Below are positions 35,791-45,681 of a DNA stretch of 45,681 nt, one piece after another. The first letter of the stretch is position 1; each line of letters begins with the position of its first letter. The translations under genes were made by a program, and so were the position numbers. Source of the stretch: Cumulibacter manganitolerans (GTDB lineage Bacteria; Actinomycetota; Actinomycetes; Mycobacteriales; Antricoccaceae); contig NZ_WBKP01000029.1 of NCBI RefSeq assembly GCF_009602465.1, forward strand, positions 1 through 45,681, read 5' to 3'. A model generated the notes under the pieces. The model had not been told where the DNA came from, did not search any database, and worked only from the letters and a program-made list of their open reading frames with translations.

Positions 35791-36396
35791 TCAAACAGCT
35801 AGTTGAAAAGATTGAGTGATGTCGATGTCGAGCTCGGCGAGCATCCGACGGACGAGCGGGAGGCTGATCCCGATGACGTTAGTGTGATCGCCCTCGAGAC
35901 GCTCGACGAACCAGCCGCCCAGACCGTCGATGGTGAACGATCCCGCGACGTGCAGCGGCTCGCCGGTGGCGACGTACGCCTCGATCTCCGCGTCGCTCAT
36001 CGGCCCGATGTGCACCTCGGTGGACGCCGACGAGCTCGTCGAGCGGGCGCCCACGATGACGTGGTGGCCGGTGTGCAGCGTCCCGTGGTTGCCGCGCATC
36101 TGCCGCAGGCGGCGCGTGGCGTCACCCGCGTCGCTGGGCTTGCCGCGCACCTCGCCGTCCATCTCGAACATCGAGTCGCAGGCCACGACGACCGCGTCGT
36201 CGTCCGCGAGCTGGGTGGCGACCTCGCGACCCTTGGCCTCGGCGAGCGCGATGACCTTCTGCTGCGGCGACGCGTCGGGCATCAGCGCGAGCAGCGCATC
36301 CTCGTCGACGTCCGAGACGACGACCTCGGGCTCGATGCCGGCCGCCCGCAGCGTGGCCAGCCGGGCCGGCGAGCGGGAGGCGAGGACGAATCTCAT
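35791..36396 (-). CDS. maf: Maf-family nucleotide pyrophosphatase
   Basis: Nucleoside triphosphate pyrophosphatase that hydrolyses non-canonical or dTTP/UTP-type nucleotides, 201 aa. Typical motifs are [17 protein letters not shown] at the N-terminus, the KV(I)ALAEAKG segment, [18 protein letters not shown] with the catalytic Asp, and [10 protein letters not shown]. The ATG overlaps the accE stop by 4 nt. Its position between accE and accA3 is the same as Rv3282 in M. tuberculosis. It is followed after 23 nt by accA3. Confidence 0.92.
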   Translation of the reverse strand: MRFVLASRSPARLATLRAAGIEPEVVVSDVDEDALLALMPDASPQQKVIALAEAKGREVATQLADDDAVVVACDSMFEMDGEVRGKPSDAGDATRRLRQMRGNHGTLHTGHHVIVGARSTSSSASTEVHIGPMSDAEIEAYVATGEPLHVAGSFTIDGLGGWFVERLEGDHTNVIGISLPLVRRMLAELDIDITQSFQLAV

Positions 36397-36709
36397 CGGG
36401 GCTGGTACTCCGCCCGCCAGCCGCCGAATCCGGGACGGCCGATGCTGCGCATGCGGCGCGCCGGGCTCGCCCAGCCGCTGACCGGCTTCGGCGCCGGCGC
36501 CTTCTCGCCGCCGGACGCGGCCGCCGCCAGGACGAGCGTCAGCACCGCGATCTCCTCCGGGGTCGGATTTCCGGCCTCGATGGTGAAGAACGGCGTGGGC
36601 GGTGCGGTGGCATCGTCGGCGTGCGGCGTCTCGACGTCGCTCGTTCCTCGCTCGCTCGACGACCGTGAGGTGTCCGCGGGGGCGTCCGGGTCGGCCGGCT
36701 TCTGCTCGC

Positions 36710-36713
<4 letters not shown>
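36393..36713 (-). CDS. accE: Acyl-CoA carboxylase epsilon subunit with repeat insertion
   Basis: Small epsilon subunit that stabilises the alpha-beta carboxylase assembly, 106 aa. The conserved core is [24 protein letters not shown], followed by a basic Trp-containing tail ([11 protein letters not shown]). The N-terminal disordered part contains residues 16-29 ([14 protein letters not shown]), which are encoded by a copy of the window's dispersed repeat. GTG at 36713 overlaps the accD5 stop by 4 nt, and the stop overlaps maf by 4 nt. The epsilon core lies outside the insertion, so function is probably kept. Confidence 0.85.
36628..36667 (-). repeat. Dispersed repeat half-element inside accE
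   Basis: GTCTCGACGTCGCTCGTTCC followed by TCGCTCGCTCGACGACCGTG on the plus strand matches the right arms at 15656-15695 and 15878-15917 almost base for base. It is read in antisense by accE without breaking the frame. Confidence 0.88.
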
Positions 36714-38320
<1,607 letters not shown>

Positions 38321-38327
38321 GGATTGC

Positions 38328-38333
38328 ACTTTA
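38328..38333 (-). promoter_or_regulatory. Putative -10 of the acyl-CoA carboxylase operon
   Basis: TAAAGT on the minus strand, 7 nt before the accD5 GTG. No convincing -35 is present. Confidence 0.45.
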
Positions 38334-38434
38334 ACGCCCGCGACGCGCGGGGCTGCGCCGGGTTCCGGAGGCAGCGACGCGGCGGCGTGCGCGATCCGGG
38401 GCGCGGAACTATTCGGTCGGGCGACCGAAGCGGC

Positions 38435-38440
38435 TATCGT
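38435..38440 (+). promoter_or_regulatory. -10 element for leader ORF and aldolase gene
   Basis: TATCGT lies 6 nt before the ATG at 38447. A weak TTCGGT at 38412-38417 is 17 nt upstream. The transcript would start at or next to the ATG of the short leader ORF. Confidence 0.55.
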
Positions 38441-38446
38441 CGGCAG

Positions 38447-38476
38447 ATGACCTCCGCAGCGCAGGATCGGGCGTGA
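38447..38476 (+). CDS. Leaderless 9-codon leader ORF
   Basis: ATG at 38447 begins MTSAAQDRA and stops at TGA 38474-38476. The GTG start of the next gene (38473) overlaps this stop as GTGA. The GTG itself has no clear Shine-Dalgarno, while the ATG has an ideal leaderless position after TATCGT. Translation of the main gene would therefore depend on termination-reinitiation from this mini-ORF. Nothing in the peptide suggests amino-acid attenuation. Confidence 0.5.
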   Translation: MTSAAQDRA

Positions 38477-39699
38477 CCCGCGCCCGGCGGGTGCGACCGG
38501 CCGCCCCGGGTGCGCCGCCCGGGAACAGACCGGGAGCGCCGCCGCCCCCGGACGGGCCGTGGCGGGCGCTGCGTACCGCGGGGGGACCGATCGCGGTCGT
38601 CGACCTGGACGCCTTCGACGCCAACGCCGAAGGCCTGCTGCGGCGCGCCGCCGGGACACCTATCCGCGTGGCGTCCAAGTCCGTGCGGTCGCGGGCGCTG
38701 ATCTCGCGGGTCCTGCAGATGGAGGGGTACGCCGGCGTCCTCGGCTACTCGGTACGCGAGGCCGTCTGGCTCGCCGAGCACGGCATCCGGGACGTCGTCG
38801 TCGCCTACCCGTCCGTCGACCGCGACGCGATCGCCGCCGTGGCCTCCTCGCCCGCGCTCGCCGAGCAGATCTGCTTCATGGTCGACCTGCCGGAGCACGT
38901 CCGGCTGCTCGTCGACCTGGCGGTCCTCGCCGGCGCGCGGCTGCGGGTGGCGATCGACGCCGACTGCTCGCTGCGGCTCGGACCCCTCAGCGTCGGCGTG
39001 CACCGATCAAAGGTGCGCACCCCCGAGGACGCCGGGCGCCTCGCCGGGCTGATCGCGCGGACCCCCGGCGTCCGGCTCTGCGGCCTCATGCTCTACGAGG
39101 CGCAGGTCGCCGGCGTCCCCGACGACCGCCGCGGCATCCGCCTCGTGAAGCGGCTCTCCAACGACCAGCTGAGCCGTCGCCGGCGGGAGATCCGGGCCGC
39201 CGTGGAGGGGCACGGGAGCCTCGAGCTCGTCAACGGCGGCGGCACCGGCAGCCTGCACACCACGCGGCTCGACCCCGCCGTCACCGAGCTCGCCGCCGGG
39301 TCGGGCCTGTTCATGCCAGCCAGCTTCGACGGGTTCGCGGACCTCGGGACGCGGCCCGCGGCGTGGTTCGCCTCGCCGGTCACCCGCAAGCCCGCCGACG
39401 ACGTGGTGGTGACCTTCAGCGGCGGCTATCACGCCTCGGGCGCCCCCGGACGCTCGCGGCTGCCGGTGCCGACCTACCCCGCCGGGCTGTCCTACTTCGC
39501 GCAGGAAGGCGCCGGGGAGGTGCAGACCCCGCTGCGCGGGGCCGCGGCCCGCCGGCTGAACGTCGGCGACCTCGTGTGGTTCCGGCACGCGAAGGCGGGG
39601 GAGATGTGCGAGCGGTTCACCGAGCTGCTGCTGGTCCGCGGCGGCCAGGTGGTCGAGCGGGTCCCGACGTACCGCGGGGAGGGGCAGAGCTTTGGCTGA
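38473..39699 (+). CDS. PLP-dependent alanine racemase/D-threonine aldolase-like enzyme
   Basis: Fold-type III PLP enzyme, 408 aa. The PLP lysine is Lys69 in VASKSVRS, after the substrate strand [13 protein letters not shown]. The barrel region contains [11 protein letters not shown], and the C-terminal D-serine-dehydratase-like domain contains [13 protein letters not shown], a likely metal-binding His/Cys pair. It resembles M. tuberculosis Rv1769, which also precedes a sugar-lactone oxidase gene. GTG at 38473 is preferred because it overlaps the leader ORF; a Pro-rich start follows. It overlaps the oxidase gene. Substrate unknown. Confidence 0.82.
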   Translation: MTRARRVRPAAPGAPPGNRPGAPPPPDGPWRALRTAGGPIAVVDLDAFDANAEGLLRRAAGTPIRVASKSVRSRALISRVLQMEGYAGVLGYSVREAVWLAEHGIRDVVVAYPSVDRDAIAAVASSPALAEQICFMVDLPEHVRLLVDLAVLAGARLRVAIDADCSLRLGPLSVGVHRSKVRTPEDAGRLAGLIARTPGVRLCGLMLYEAQVAGVPDDRRGIRLVKRLSNDQLSRRRREIRAAVEGHGSLELVNGGGTGSLHTTRLDPAVTELAAGSGLFMPASFDGFADLGTRPAAWFASPVTRKPADDVVVTFSGGYHASGAPGRSRLPVPTYPAGLSYFAQEGAGEVQTPLRGAAARRLNVGDLVWFRHAKAGEMCERFTELLLVRGGQVVERVPTYRGEGQSFG

Positions 39700-40993
39700 G
39701 TGGACCAACTGGACCGGCACCAGCACGGCGTCCGGCATCGACGTCGTCCGGGTGCGCGACGTGGACCACCTGCGCCAGGTCTGCGCCGGCGCGTCCGCGC
39801 GCGGCGGCCGGCTCAAGCCGATCGGGGCGGCGCACTCCTTCACCGGCATCGGCCAGCCGGTCCAGACGCAGCTGGACGTGTCGCGGCTCAGTGGCCTCAT
39901 CAGCGTCGACGCGGAGCGCTCGCGGGCCTGGCTCGGCGCCGGAACCCGGCTGGGCGACGCGGTGCGCGCGCTGCACGACGCGGGGCTCGGGCTGTCGAAC
40001 CAGGGCGACTACGACCGGCAGACGCTCGCCGGCGCCACCTCCACGGGGACGCACGGCACCGGCCTCGGGCTGACCGGGTTCGCCGGCATGGTGCGCGGCG
40101 TCGAGGTCGTGCTGGCCGACGGCAACCTGCTGCGCGTCACCGAGACCGAGAACGCCGAGCTGCTGCCGGCGATGTCGCTGAGCCTCGGCGCGCTCGGCGT
40201 CCTCACCGCCATCGAGTACCAGTGCGAGCCGCGCTACCTGCTGTCGGCACACGAGGGGCCAGCCCGCTTCGGCGCCGTCCTCGAGGAGCTCGACGAGCGG
40301 GTCGCGAGCGCCGACCACTTCGAGTTCTTCTGGTTCCCGGACACCGACCGGGTGCTCGCCAAGACCAACCGGCGCCATCGCGACGAGGCGCTGCGCGCGC
40401 CGCTGCCGGCCTGGAAGGACCGCCTGGACAACGACATCCTCTCCAACCGGGTGTTCGGCGTGGTCACCGCGCTGACCCGCCGGTTCCCGCGGCTGACCGC
40501 CCCGATCAACCAGGTCAGCGCGCGGGCCCTGTCGGAGAAGTCGTACACCGACTGGTCGCACGTCGTGTACCCCACCGAGCGCAACGTGCGGTTCTGCGAG
40601 TCGGAGTTCTCCGTGCCGCGGGCGGACGTCGTCGCCGTGCTGCGCCGGCTGGAGGCGTGGCACCGCGCGCACCGCTCGGCCACGCCGTTCCCCGTCGAGG
40701 TGCGCTTCACCGGCGCGGACGACCGGTGGCTGTCGACGTCGTACGACCGCGAGTCGGCGTACATCGCGGTGCACCAGGTCGCGGGGCGCCCGTACGAGGA
40801 GTACTTCCGCGCGTTCTGGGAGATCCTGCGCGACTACGAGGCGCGCCCGCACTGGGGGAAGCTGCACGAGCTCGCGGCGGCGGACCTGCGGCGGGTCTAC
40901 CCGCGCTTCGACGACTTCGTCGCGGTGCGCGACCGGCTGGACCCGGCCCGGGTCTTCGCCAACCCCTACCTGGACCGCGTCCTCGGCCCGTGA
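39692..40993 (+). CDS. FAD-linked sugar-lactone oxidase/dehydrogenase (ALO family)
   Basis: VAO-type flavoprotein similar to L-gulono-1,4-lactone dehydrogenase (Rv1771) and D-arabinono-lactone oxidase, 433 aa. The FAD-binding half contains IGAAHSFTG, LGAGTRLGD and GATSTGTHGTG; the ALO domain ends with the RPHWGK motif whose Lys/His contact the flavin and substrate. The start is TTG at 39692, overlapping the upstream gene, with GGAGGGG 8-9 nt before it. It probably oxidises an aldonolactone; vitamin C-like product formation cannot be assumed. Confidence 0.88.
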   Translation: MAEWTNWTGTSTASGIDVVRVRDVDHLRQVCAGASARGGRLKPIGAAHSFTGIGQPVQTQLDVSRLSGLISVDAERSRAWLGAGTRLGDAVRALHDAGLGLSNQGDYDRQTLAGATSTGTHGTGLGLTGFAGMVRGVEVVLADGNLLRVTETENAELLPAMSLSLGALGVLTAIEYQCEPRYLLSAHEGPARFGAVLEELDERVASADHFEFFWFPDTDRVLAKTNRRHRDEALRAPLPAWKDRLDNDILSNRVFGVVTALTRRFPRLTAPINQVSARALSEKSYTDWSHVVYPTERNVRFCESEFSVPRADVVAVLRRLEAWHRAHRSATPFPVEVRFTGADDRWLSTSYDRESAYIAVHQVAGRPYEEYFRAFWEILRDYEARPHWGKLHELAAADLRRVYPRFDDFVAVRDRLDPARVFANPYLDRVLGP

Positions 40994-41055
40994 CCCTCTC
41001 CGATCCTGGTGCCGAGAGCCCGCTCCGCGGGTCACCGGTCGCACGACCGGGTGGG

Positions 41056-41061
41056 TAGGGT
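41056..41061 (+). promoter_or_regulatory. Putative -10 of birA (leaderless)
   Basis: TAGGGT ends 7 nt before the birA ATG. Confidence 0.5.
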
Positions 41062-41068
41062 TCGGCGC

Positions 41069-41875
41069 ATGATCGATGCGGATGCCGTACGCCGGGGGCT
41101 GGACTCGTTCTGGCAGGAGCTGCAGGTGGTCGCCGAGACGGGGTCCACCAACGACGACGTCCTGGCGCTCGCCGCCGAGGGCGCCCCGCAGGGGCTGGTG
41201 CGGGTCGCCGAGTTCCAGACGGCCGGCCGCGGGCGGCTGTCCCGGACCTGGCAGGCGCCGCCGGGCAGCTCGGCCATGTTCACGATGCTGCTGCGTCCCA
41301 CCACGCCCGTCGCCCGCTGGGGCTGGATCCCGCTGATCGCCGGGCTCGGCGTGTACGACGCGCTCCTGGCCGCGGGCGCGGAGGTGGCCCTGAAGTGGCC
41401 CAACGACGTCCAGCTCGGGGACGACCGCCGCAAGTGCGGCGGGATCCTCACCCAGGCCACCACCGGAGCGGTGGTGGTCGGCATCGGGCTCAACGTCGTG
41501 CCGCACGACGGGCTGCCGAGCACGGCCGCCGCGATCCACCAGTTCTGGGACGCGCCGCGCGAGGACATCCTGCGCGCGGTGCTGAACGGGATCGGCCGGC
41601 GGTACGGCGCCTGGGAGGCCGCCGGCGGCGACGTCGCGCGCAGCGGGCTGCTCGCGGCGTACCGCTCGGCCTGCGGGACGATCGGCCGGCGGGTCCGGGT
41701 GCTGCTGCCGGGTCCGCCTCCGGCCGCCTCCGGCCAGGGGGCGGAGGCCGGGACGGAGCACGCGGTGGAAGGCGATGCCGTGGGCGTCGACGAGGACGGC
41801 CGGCTGGTCGTCGAGACCGCGTCGGGCCCGCTGGTGGTCGGCGCCGGCGACGTGGTGCACGTCCGTCCGGCGTGA
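41069..41875 (+). CDS. birA: Biotin-protein ligase
   Basis: Attaches biotin to AccA3, 268 aa. It has GSTNDDV, the biotinoyl-AMP loop GRGRLSRTW and KWPNDVQ in the catalytic domain, then a C-terminal SH3-like domain (VEGDAVGVDEDGRLVVET). There is no N-terminal DNA-binding domain, so it is a class I, non-repressor ligase. The ATG is fixed by the -10 7 nt upstream; a longer frame has no promoter support. Location near accA3/accD5 matches Rv3279c. Confidence 0.93.
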   Translation: MIDADAVRRGLDSFWQELQVVAETGSTNDDVLALAAEGAPQGLVRVAEFQTAGRGRLSRTWQAPPGSSAMFTMLLRPTTPVARWGWIPLIAGLGVYDALLAAGAEVALKWPNDVQLGDDRRKCGGILTQATTGAVVVGIGLNVVPHDGLPSTAAAIHQFWDAPREDILRAVLNGIGRRYGAWEAAGGDVARSGLLAAYRSACGTIGRRVRVLLPGPPPAASGQGAEAGTEHAVEGDAVGVDEDGRLVVETASGPLVVGAGDVVHVRPA

Positions 41876-41908
41876 GGCTCATGGGCGGTATGTGTCCGTG
41901 CTGCCGTC

Positions 41909-41914
41909 TAGCGT
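41909..41914 (+). promoter_or_regulatory. Putative -10 of the VOC gene (leaderless)
   Basis: TAGCGT lies 7 nt before the ATG at 41922, and is the same hexamer as the furA -10. Confidence 0.5.
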
Positions 41915-41921
41915 GGTCTCC

Positions 41922-42335
41922 ATGACTGGAATGCGGCTGCGCTGGTACACCGTCGTCGTCGACAGCCTGGACGTGCGCGCCCAGGCCAGGTGGTGGGCGG
42001 AGGTGCTCGACTGGGTCCAGGTGTACGACGCCGACGACGAGTGCGTCATCGTGCCCCGGCACGCGAGCGCCGACCCGATCAGCGCCGAGGAATGGGATCG
42101 CGCCGGGCCGGGCATCGTGTTCGTGACGGTTCCCGAGACCAAGACCATCAAGAACCGGCTGCACCTCGACCTCGCGCCGCACCTCGACGACGACCGGGAC
42201 GCCCAGATCGAGCGGCTGCTCGCCATGGGGGCCCGCCGCGTCGACGTCGGGCAGGACGACGAGAAGGTCGGCTGGACGGTGCTCGCGGACCCCGAGGGCA
42301 ACGAGTTCTGCGTGCTGTCCTCCCGCGACCGGTAG
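41922..42335 (+). CDS. VOC (glyoxalase-fold) family protein
   Basis: Small cytoplasmic protein, 137 aa, with a two-module glyoxalase/bleomycin-resistance fold. YTVVVDSLDVRAQARWWAEVLDW is the typical first module. NRLHLDLAPHLDDDRDAQIERLLAMGA and VLADPEGNEFCVL close the second. Metal-site His/Glu positions are plausible (HLDL, EGNEFC). Substrate unknown. It has its own leaderless promoter. There is no operon partner. Confidence 0.85.
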   Translation: MTGMRLRWYTVVVDSLDVRAQARWWAEVLDWVQVYDADDECVIVPRHASADPISAEEWDRAGPGIVFVTVPETKTIKNRLHLDLAPHLDDDRDAQIERLLAMGARRVDVGQDDEKVGWTVLADPEGNEFCVLSSRDR

Positions 42336-42474
42336 CCCGTCGGGCCGCAGAACGACGCGCTTCCGGGCCGCTGTCGACTCCCGGCGGACACCGGCTCTCA
42401 GCGCTGTCGGTTTCCGGCAGGTCCGGGCCGTGGTCGCGTAGATTTGCTGGTAACGGCCGCGAGTGGAGGATCCG

Positions 42475-43179
42475 ATGGGCTTTCCCGAGAACATCCTGAC
42501 CAAGGACGAGAAGGTCGTACGCAGCCTGCACCCGCACTGGCTGACCGTCCTCGCGCCGACGGTGATCGGCATCCTGATCATCGCGGCGGCCTGGCTGATC
42601 GTCGCCATGACGCCGGTCAACCCGACCTGGGACGTCGTCGACTGGATCATCATCGGCCTCGGAGTCCTGCTGCTGATCATCTTCGTGCTGGTGCCGTTCC
42701 TGCGCTGGCGCACGACCCGCTACGTGATCACCACCAACCGGGTCGCCGTCCGCCGTGGCGTGCTGTCGAAGTCCGGCCAGGACATCGGCCTGTCGAAGAT
42801 CACCGACGTCTCCTTCCACCAGTCGTTCCTCGATCGGATCATCCGCTCGGGCTCCCTGCACATCGAGACCGCGGGCGACGGGCCGGACGAGGACATCGCG
42901 AACATCCCGCGCAGCAACCAGGTGCAGCAGCTGCTCAACCGGCTCGTCGAGGAGGACGCCGCGCGCCGCGGCGGCTTCGGCGCGGGCGGGCACCGCGCGT
43001 ACGACGCGACGTCCGGCAGCGGCTCGTACGGCGGCGCCGCGGCGAACGACGCCCGCGGCAGCGACCCGGCGTACGACCCCCGTGGGGAGCCGCGCCCGGA
43101 CCGCACCGACCGCACCGACCGCGCGGAGCGCCGGCCGGACGCCGGACCGGACGAATGGGAGACCCCGCCGCTGCGCTGA
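42475..43179 (+). CDS. PH-domain (bPH2/DUF304) membrane protein
   Basis: Membrane protein of 234 aa with two adjacent helices (about residues 24-46 and 56-80) followed by a bacterial PH domain (TTRYVITTNRVAVRRGVLSKSGQDIGLSKITDVSFHQSFLDRII, read in parts). The tail of about 75 residues is hydrophilic, rich in Gly/Asp/Arg with DRTDRTDR. ATG at 42475 is chosen, with GGAGG 5 nt upstream; GTG at 42463 is possible. It corresponds to Rv3278c beside birA. Function unknown. Confidence 0.85.
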   Translation: MGFPENILTKDEKVVRSLHPHWLTVLAPTVIGILIIAAAWLIVAMTPVNPTWDVVDWIIIGLGVLLLIIFVLVPFLRWRTTRYVITTNRVAVRRGVLSKSGQDIGLSKITDVSFHQSFLDRIIRSGSLHIETAGDGPDEDIANIPRSNQVQQLLNRLVEEDAARRGGFGAGGHRAYDATSGSGSYGGAAANDARGSDPAYDPRGEPRPDRTDRTDRAERRPDAGPDEWETPPLR

Positions 43180-43278
43180 GCAGCGAATCTGCCGGCGACG
43201 GGTCCGCCAGTCCGGGGAATCACAGCCGCGCGGGCGGCTCGCCGATCGCAGGTCCGAAATCTTGTCGGGGACCCGACC

Positions 43279-43284
43279 TACGTT
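43279..43284 (+). promoter_or_regulatory. Putative -10 of sbcDC
   Basis: TACGTT lies 6 nt before the sbcD ATG. GAGGA between them could alternatively act as a Shine-Dalgarno. Confidence 0.4.
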
Positions 43285-43290
43285 GAGGAC

Positions 43291-44484
43291 ATGCGGATCC
43301 TGCACACCTCCGACTGGCACGTCGGACGCCGGTTCAACGAGACCGACGTGCTCGATCACCTCGGCGAGGTGATCGATGCGCTCATCGACGCCGTCCGTCG
43401 TGAGCGCATCGACGTCGTGGCCATCGCGGGCGACGTCTTCGACCGCGCCGCGCCCACCGCCGAGGCCACCGCGTTCCTGTCCGAGCGGCTGCGGCTCGTC
43501 CGCGCCGCCGGCGCACAGATCGTGATGATCAGCGGCAACCACGACGGAGCCTCCCGGCTCGGGTACGGCGGGTGGGCGGCCGCGGCCGGCGGCCTGCACT
43601 CGATCACCTCCGTCGCCCAGATCGGCAGCCCGGTCGAGATCGCCGACGAGCACGGGCCGGTCTACTTCTACGGCATCCCCTTCCTCGATCCCAAGATCGA
43701 CCGGGGGCACTTCGGCGACGACGCGCTCGCCAGCCACGAGCTGATCCTGGACGCCGCGATGGACCGGGTGCGCGCCGACCTCGCGCAGCGCGAGGGCGAC
43801 CGCTCGATCGTGCTCGCGCACTGCTTCGCGGTCGCCGGCGAGCGCGGCGCGCAGCTGCCGCAGGGCGAGCAGATCGCCGCCGACGTCACCGACTCCATGC
43901 GCTCGATCGCCTGCGGCGGCGTCGAGTGCGCGCCGACGGCGGTGTTCGAGGGCGTGTCGTACGTCGCCCTGGGGCACCTGCACTCGCGGAAGGTCCTCGC
44001 CGAGCACATCCGCTACAGCGGCTCGCCGCTGGCCTACTCCTTCGGCGACCGGGGACCGCGCGGGGCGTGGCTGCTCGATCTGGATGCGGACGGCGTCCGC
44101 GACGTCTCCTGGGTCGAGCTGCCCGTGCCGCGCCAGATGTCCTTGCTGACCGGGAGGATCGACGATCTGCTCGAGGATCCGGCGCACGAGCCGCTGACCG
44201 GGCACTGGATCAGCGCGGTGCTCACCGACCGGGCCTACCCGCTCGAGGCGATGCGCCGGCTGCGGGCCCGCTTCCCCTACTGCGTGCGGCTCGAGTTCCG
44301 CCCCGAGGCAGGCTCGACCGTGGCGGCGCGCAGCTACGCCGAGCGGGTCGCCGGCAAGAGCGACGAGGCGCTGACCACCGAGTTCGTGGCCGAGATGCGC
44401 GGCGGCGTGGCCGCGACCGACCTCGAGTCCGAGCTGATCCGCGCCGCTTTCGAGGAGCTGCGCTCGCGGGAGGCGATCGCATGA
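43291..44484 (+). CDS. sbcD: Exonuclease SbcD (Mre11-type)
   Basis: Metallophosphoesterase nuclease of the SbcCD complex, which cleaves DNA hairpins and processes double-strand ends, 397 aa. Metal-binding motifs in order are HTSDWHVGR, AGDVFDR, SGNHDGASR, LAHCF and LGHLHSRK. A capping domain follows. The stop overlaps sbcC by 4 nt. It is notable in a genome segment so rich in palindromic repeats, since long palindromes are the substrate of this complex. Confidence 0.93.
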   Translation: MRILHTSDWHVGRRFNETDVLDHLGEVIDALIDAVRRERIDVVAIAGDVFDRAAPTAEATAFLSERLRLVRAAGAQIVMISGNHDGASRLGYGGWAAAAGGLHSITSVAQIGSPVEIADEHGPVYFYGIPFLDPKIDRGHFGDDALASHELILDAAMDRVRADLAQREGDRSIVLAHCFAVAGERGAQLPQGEQIAADVTDSMRSIACGGVECAPTAVFEGVSYVALGHLHSRKVLAEHIRYSGSPLAYSFGDRGPRGAWLLDLDADGVRDVSWVELPVPRQMSLLTGRIDDLLEDPAHEPLTGHWISAVLTDRAYPLEAMRRLRARFPYCVRLEFRPEAGSTVAARSYAERVAGKSDEALTTEFVAEMRGGVAATDLESELIRAAFEELRSREAIA

Positions 44485-45681
44485 GGCTGCACGCGCTGAC
44501 GATGACCGCGATCGGGCCCTATGCCGAGACCGAGCGGGTCGACTTCGACGCGCTCGCCGGTGACGGGCTGTTCCTGTTCGCCGGGCCGACCGGCGCCGGC
44601 AAGACGACCGTCCTGGACGCCGTCACCTTCGCGCTGTACGGCCGGCTGCCCGGCACCCGTGAGGGCCAGCTGTCGCGGCTCAAGAGCGACTTCGCGGCCG
44701 CCGACGTCCGGCCCGAGGTGGTGCTCGAGCTGACGGTCGGCGCGGAGCGGCTGCGGGTGCACCGGTCACCGTCGTACGAGCGGCCCAAGAAGCGCGGCGA
44801 CGGCACCACCACCGAGCGGGCCTCGGTCGCCATCGAGCGGCAGGTCGACGGCGCCTGGATCGGCGTCGAGGGCGCGCGCAAGGAGAACGTCGCCAACGAC
44901 TGGCTGGCCGAGCGCCTCGGCCTGACCTGCGATCAGTTCACCCAGGTCGTGCTGCTGCCGCAGGGCCAGTTCGCGGAGTTCCTGCACGCCTCCGACGACG
45001 TCCGCGAGAAGCTGCTCGTCTCGCTGTTCAACGCGCACCGGTTCAAGGACGTCGAGGACTGGTTCGACGACCGGCAGCGGACCGAGGCGGCGGTCGCGGC
45101 GGACGCCGAGGAGAAGGTCACCGCATTGCGCACCAAGGCGCAGGCCGTCGCCGACCTGGGCGACGACGACCTGCCCGAGGCGGTGGACGTCGAGTGGTTC
45201 GCCTCGCTCGCGGACTCGGTCCGCGCCCGCAGCGACGAGGCCGAGATCCGCGTCGACGTCGCTGCCCGGCTGCACGAGGAGGCCGCGGAGCGCCTGCTCG
45301 CGGCCGAGGACGTCGTCCGGCGCCAGCAGGAGCTGACCGAGGCGCGGCGGCTGCACGAGATCGTCGAGGTGCAGCGCGACGACATCGCGACGTTGCGCAG
45401 CCGGTACGAGCGCGCCGTCGCGGCTGCATCCGTCGCCCCACTGCTGATCGAGCTCGACCGGCGCCGCAGCACCGCCGAGGGGGCAGCGGCGCAGGCCGCC
45501 GCGTCCCGGCAGGCGCTGCTGGCCACCGAGCCCGACCTCGCCGAGCAGCCCGTCGACGCGGCTCGCGCGCGGCTGCGCGCGCTCACCTCGCGACGGGGCG
45601 CTCTCGACGACGTGATCGCCGCCGAGCGCGAGATCGCCGGCCAGCGCGCGGCGCTCGAGGCCGCCACCGAGGCGTTGGCGG
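44481..45681 (+). CDS. sbcC: Exonuclease subunit SbcC (Rad50-type), partial
   Basis: N-terminal 400 residues of the SMC-like ATPase; the gene continues past the window edge. Walker A is FAGPTGAGKTT (33-43), preceded by the conserved N-terminus RLHALTMTAIGPY. The Q-loop region TQVVLLPQGQFAEFL is typical of SbcC. From about residue 190 the sequence becomes a charged Ala/Glu/Arg-rich coiled coil. ATG overlaps the sbcD stop, so the two subunits are coupled. The signature and Walker B lie outside the window. Confidence 0.93.
   Translation, partial: MRLHALTMTAIGPYAETERVDFDALAGDGLFLFAGPTGAGKTTVLDAVTFALYGRLPGTREGQLSRLKSDFAAADVRPEVVLELTVGAERLRVHRSPSYERPKKRGDGTTTERASVAIERQVDGAWIGVEGARKENVANDWLAERLGLTCDQFTQVVLLPQGQFAEFLHASDDVREKLLVSLFNAHRFKDVEDWFDDRQRTEAAVAADAEEKVTALRTKAQAVADLGDDDLPEAVDVEWFASLADSVRARSDEAEIRVDVAARLHEEAAERLLAAEDVVRRQQELTEARRLHEIVEVQRDDIATLRSRYERAVAAASVAPLLIELDRRRSTAEGAAAQAAASRQALLATEPDLAEQPVDAARARLRALTSRRGALDDVIAAEREIAGQRAALEAATEALA

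Overview
This window looks like a chromosomal segment of a high-GC actinobacterium. The evidence is strong GC bias at third codon positions, GTG/TTG starts, stop-start overlaps of the ATGA/GTGA type, many leaderless-looking promoters (TANNNT 6-8 nt before the start codon), and actinobacterial gene sets: gluABCD, furA-katG, lpdA, and accA3/accE/maf/accD5/birA. From memory of M. tuberculosis H37Rv, much of the gene content follows the Rv3278c-Rv3315c neighbourhood: cdd, deoA, an Rv3311-like protein, upp, pmmB, an M20 peptidase, a GGCT-like protein, lpdA, then accA3, maf, accE5, accD5, birA and a PH-domain membrane protein. Lineage-specific inserts interrupt this core. I cannot name the genus.

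Layout. 0.4-4.2 kb: glutamate ABC importer gluABCD, minus strand. 4.4-12.6 kb: nucleoside importer (BMP-type lipoprotein, double ABC ATPase, two permeases) followed by cytidine deaminase and thymidine phosphorylase, which makes a nucleoside uptake and salvage unit. 12.7-15.5 kb: furA-katG peroxide defence. 15.5-16.2 kb: a non-coding block of repeats. 16.2-18.3 kb: a P-loop kinase and a highly acidic Rv3311-like protein. 18.4-20.7 kb: upp and a phosphoglucomutase/phosphomannomutase. 20.9-23.1 kb: a membrane Ser/Thr kinase. 23.4-27.7 kb: a glutamate-cysteine ligase-like enzyme, an M20 amidohydrolase, a gamma-glutamylcyclotransferase-like protein and LpdA. 27.7-30.4 kb: accessory genes (an AbiEi/DUF559-like protein bracketed by hairpins, and two immunity-like proteins). 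30.5-33.2 kb: an esterase and Baeyer-Villiger monooxygenase operon. 33.3-38.3 kb: a hairpin-bracketed DUF1304-like gene and the acyl-CoA carboxylase operon. 38.4-45.7 kb: a D-threonine-aldolase-like enzyme, a sugar-lactone oxidase, birA, a VOC protein, a PH-domain membrane protein, and sbcD/sbcC (sbcC runs off the window).

The most unusual signal is a family of dispersed palindromic repeats built from two modules, GTCTCGACGTCGC and GCTCGACGACCGT. They fill the large intergenic gaps as hairpin pairs and tandem arrays, and they also occur in frame inside two proteins: the C-terminal tail of a nucleoside permease and the N-terminus of the AccE-like subunit. Two single genes (AbiEi/DUF559-like and DUF1304-like) are each bracketed by near-identical direct copies of a strong hairpin, a 'gene plus 3-prime hairpin' cassette layout. 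Other points are a probable ATC start codon, a leaderless 9-codon leader ORF overlapping its downstream gene, and a BVMO fingerprint whose conserved His and Trp are both Tyr.
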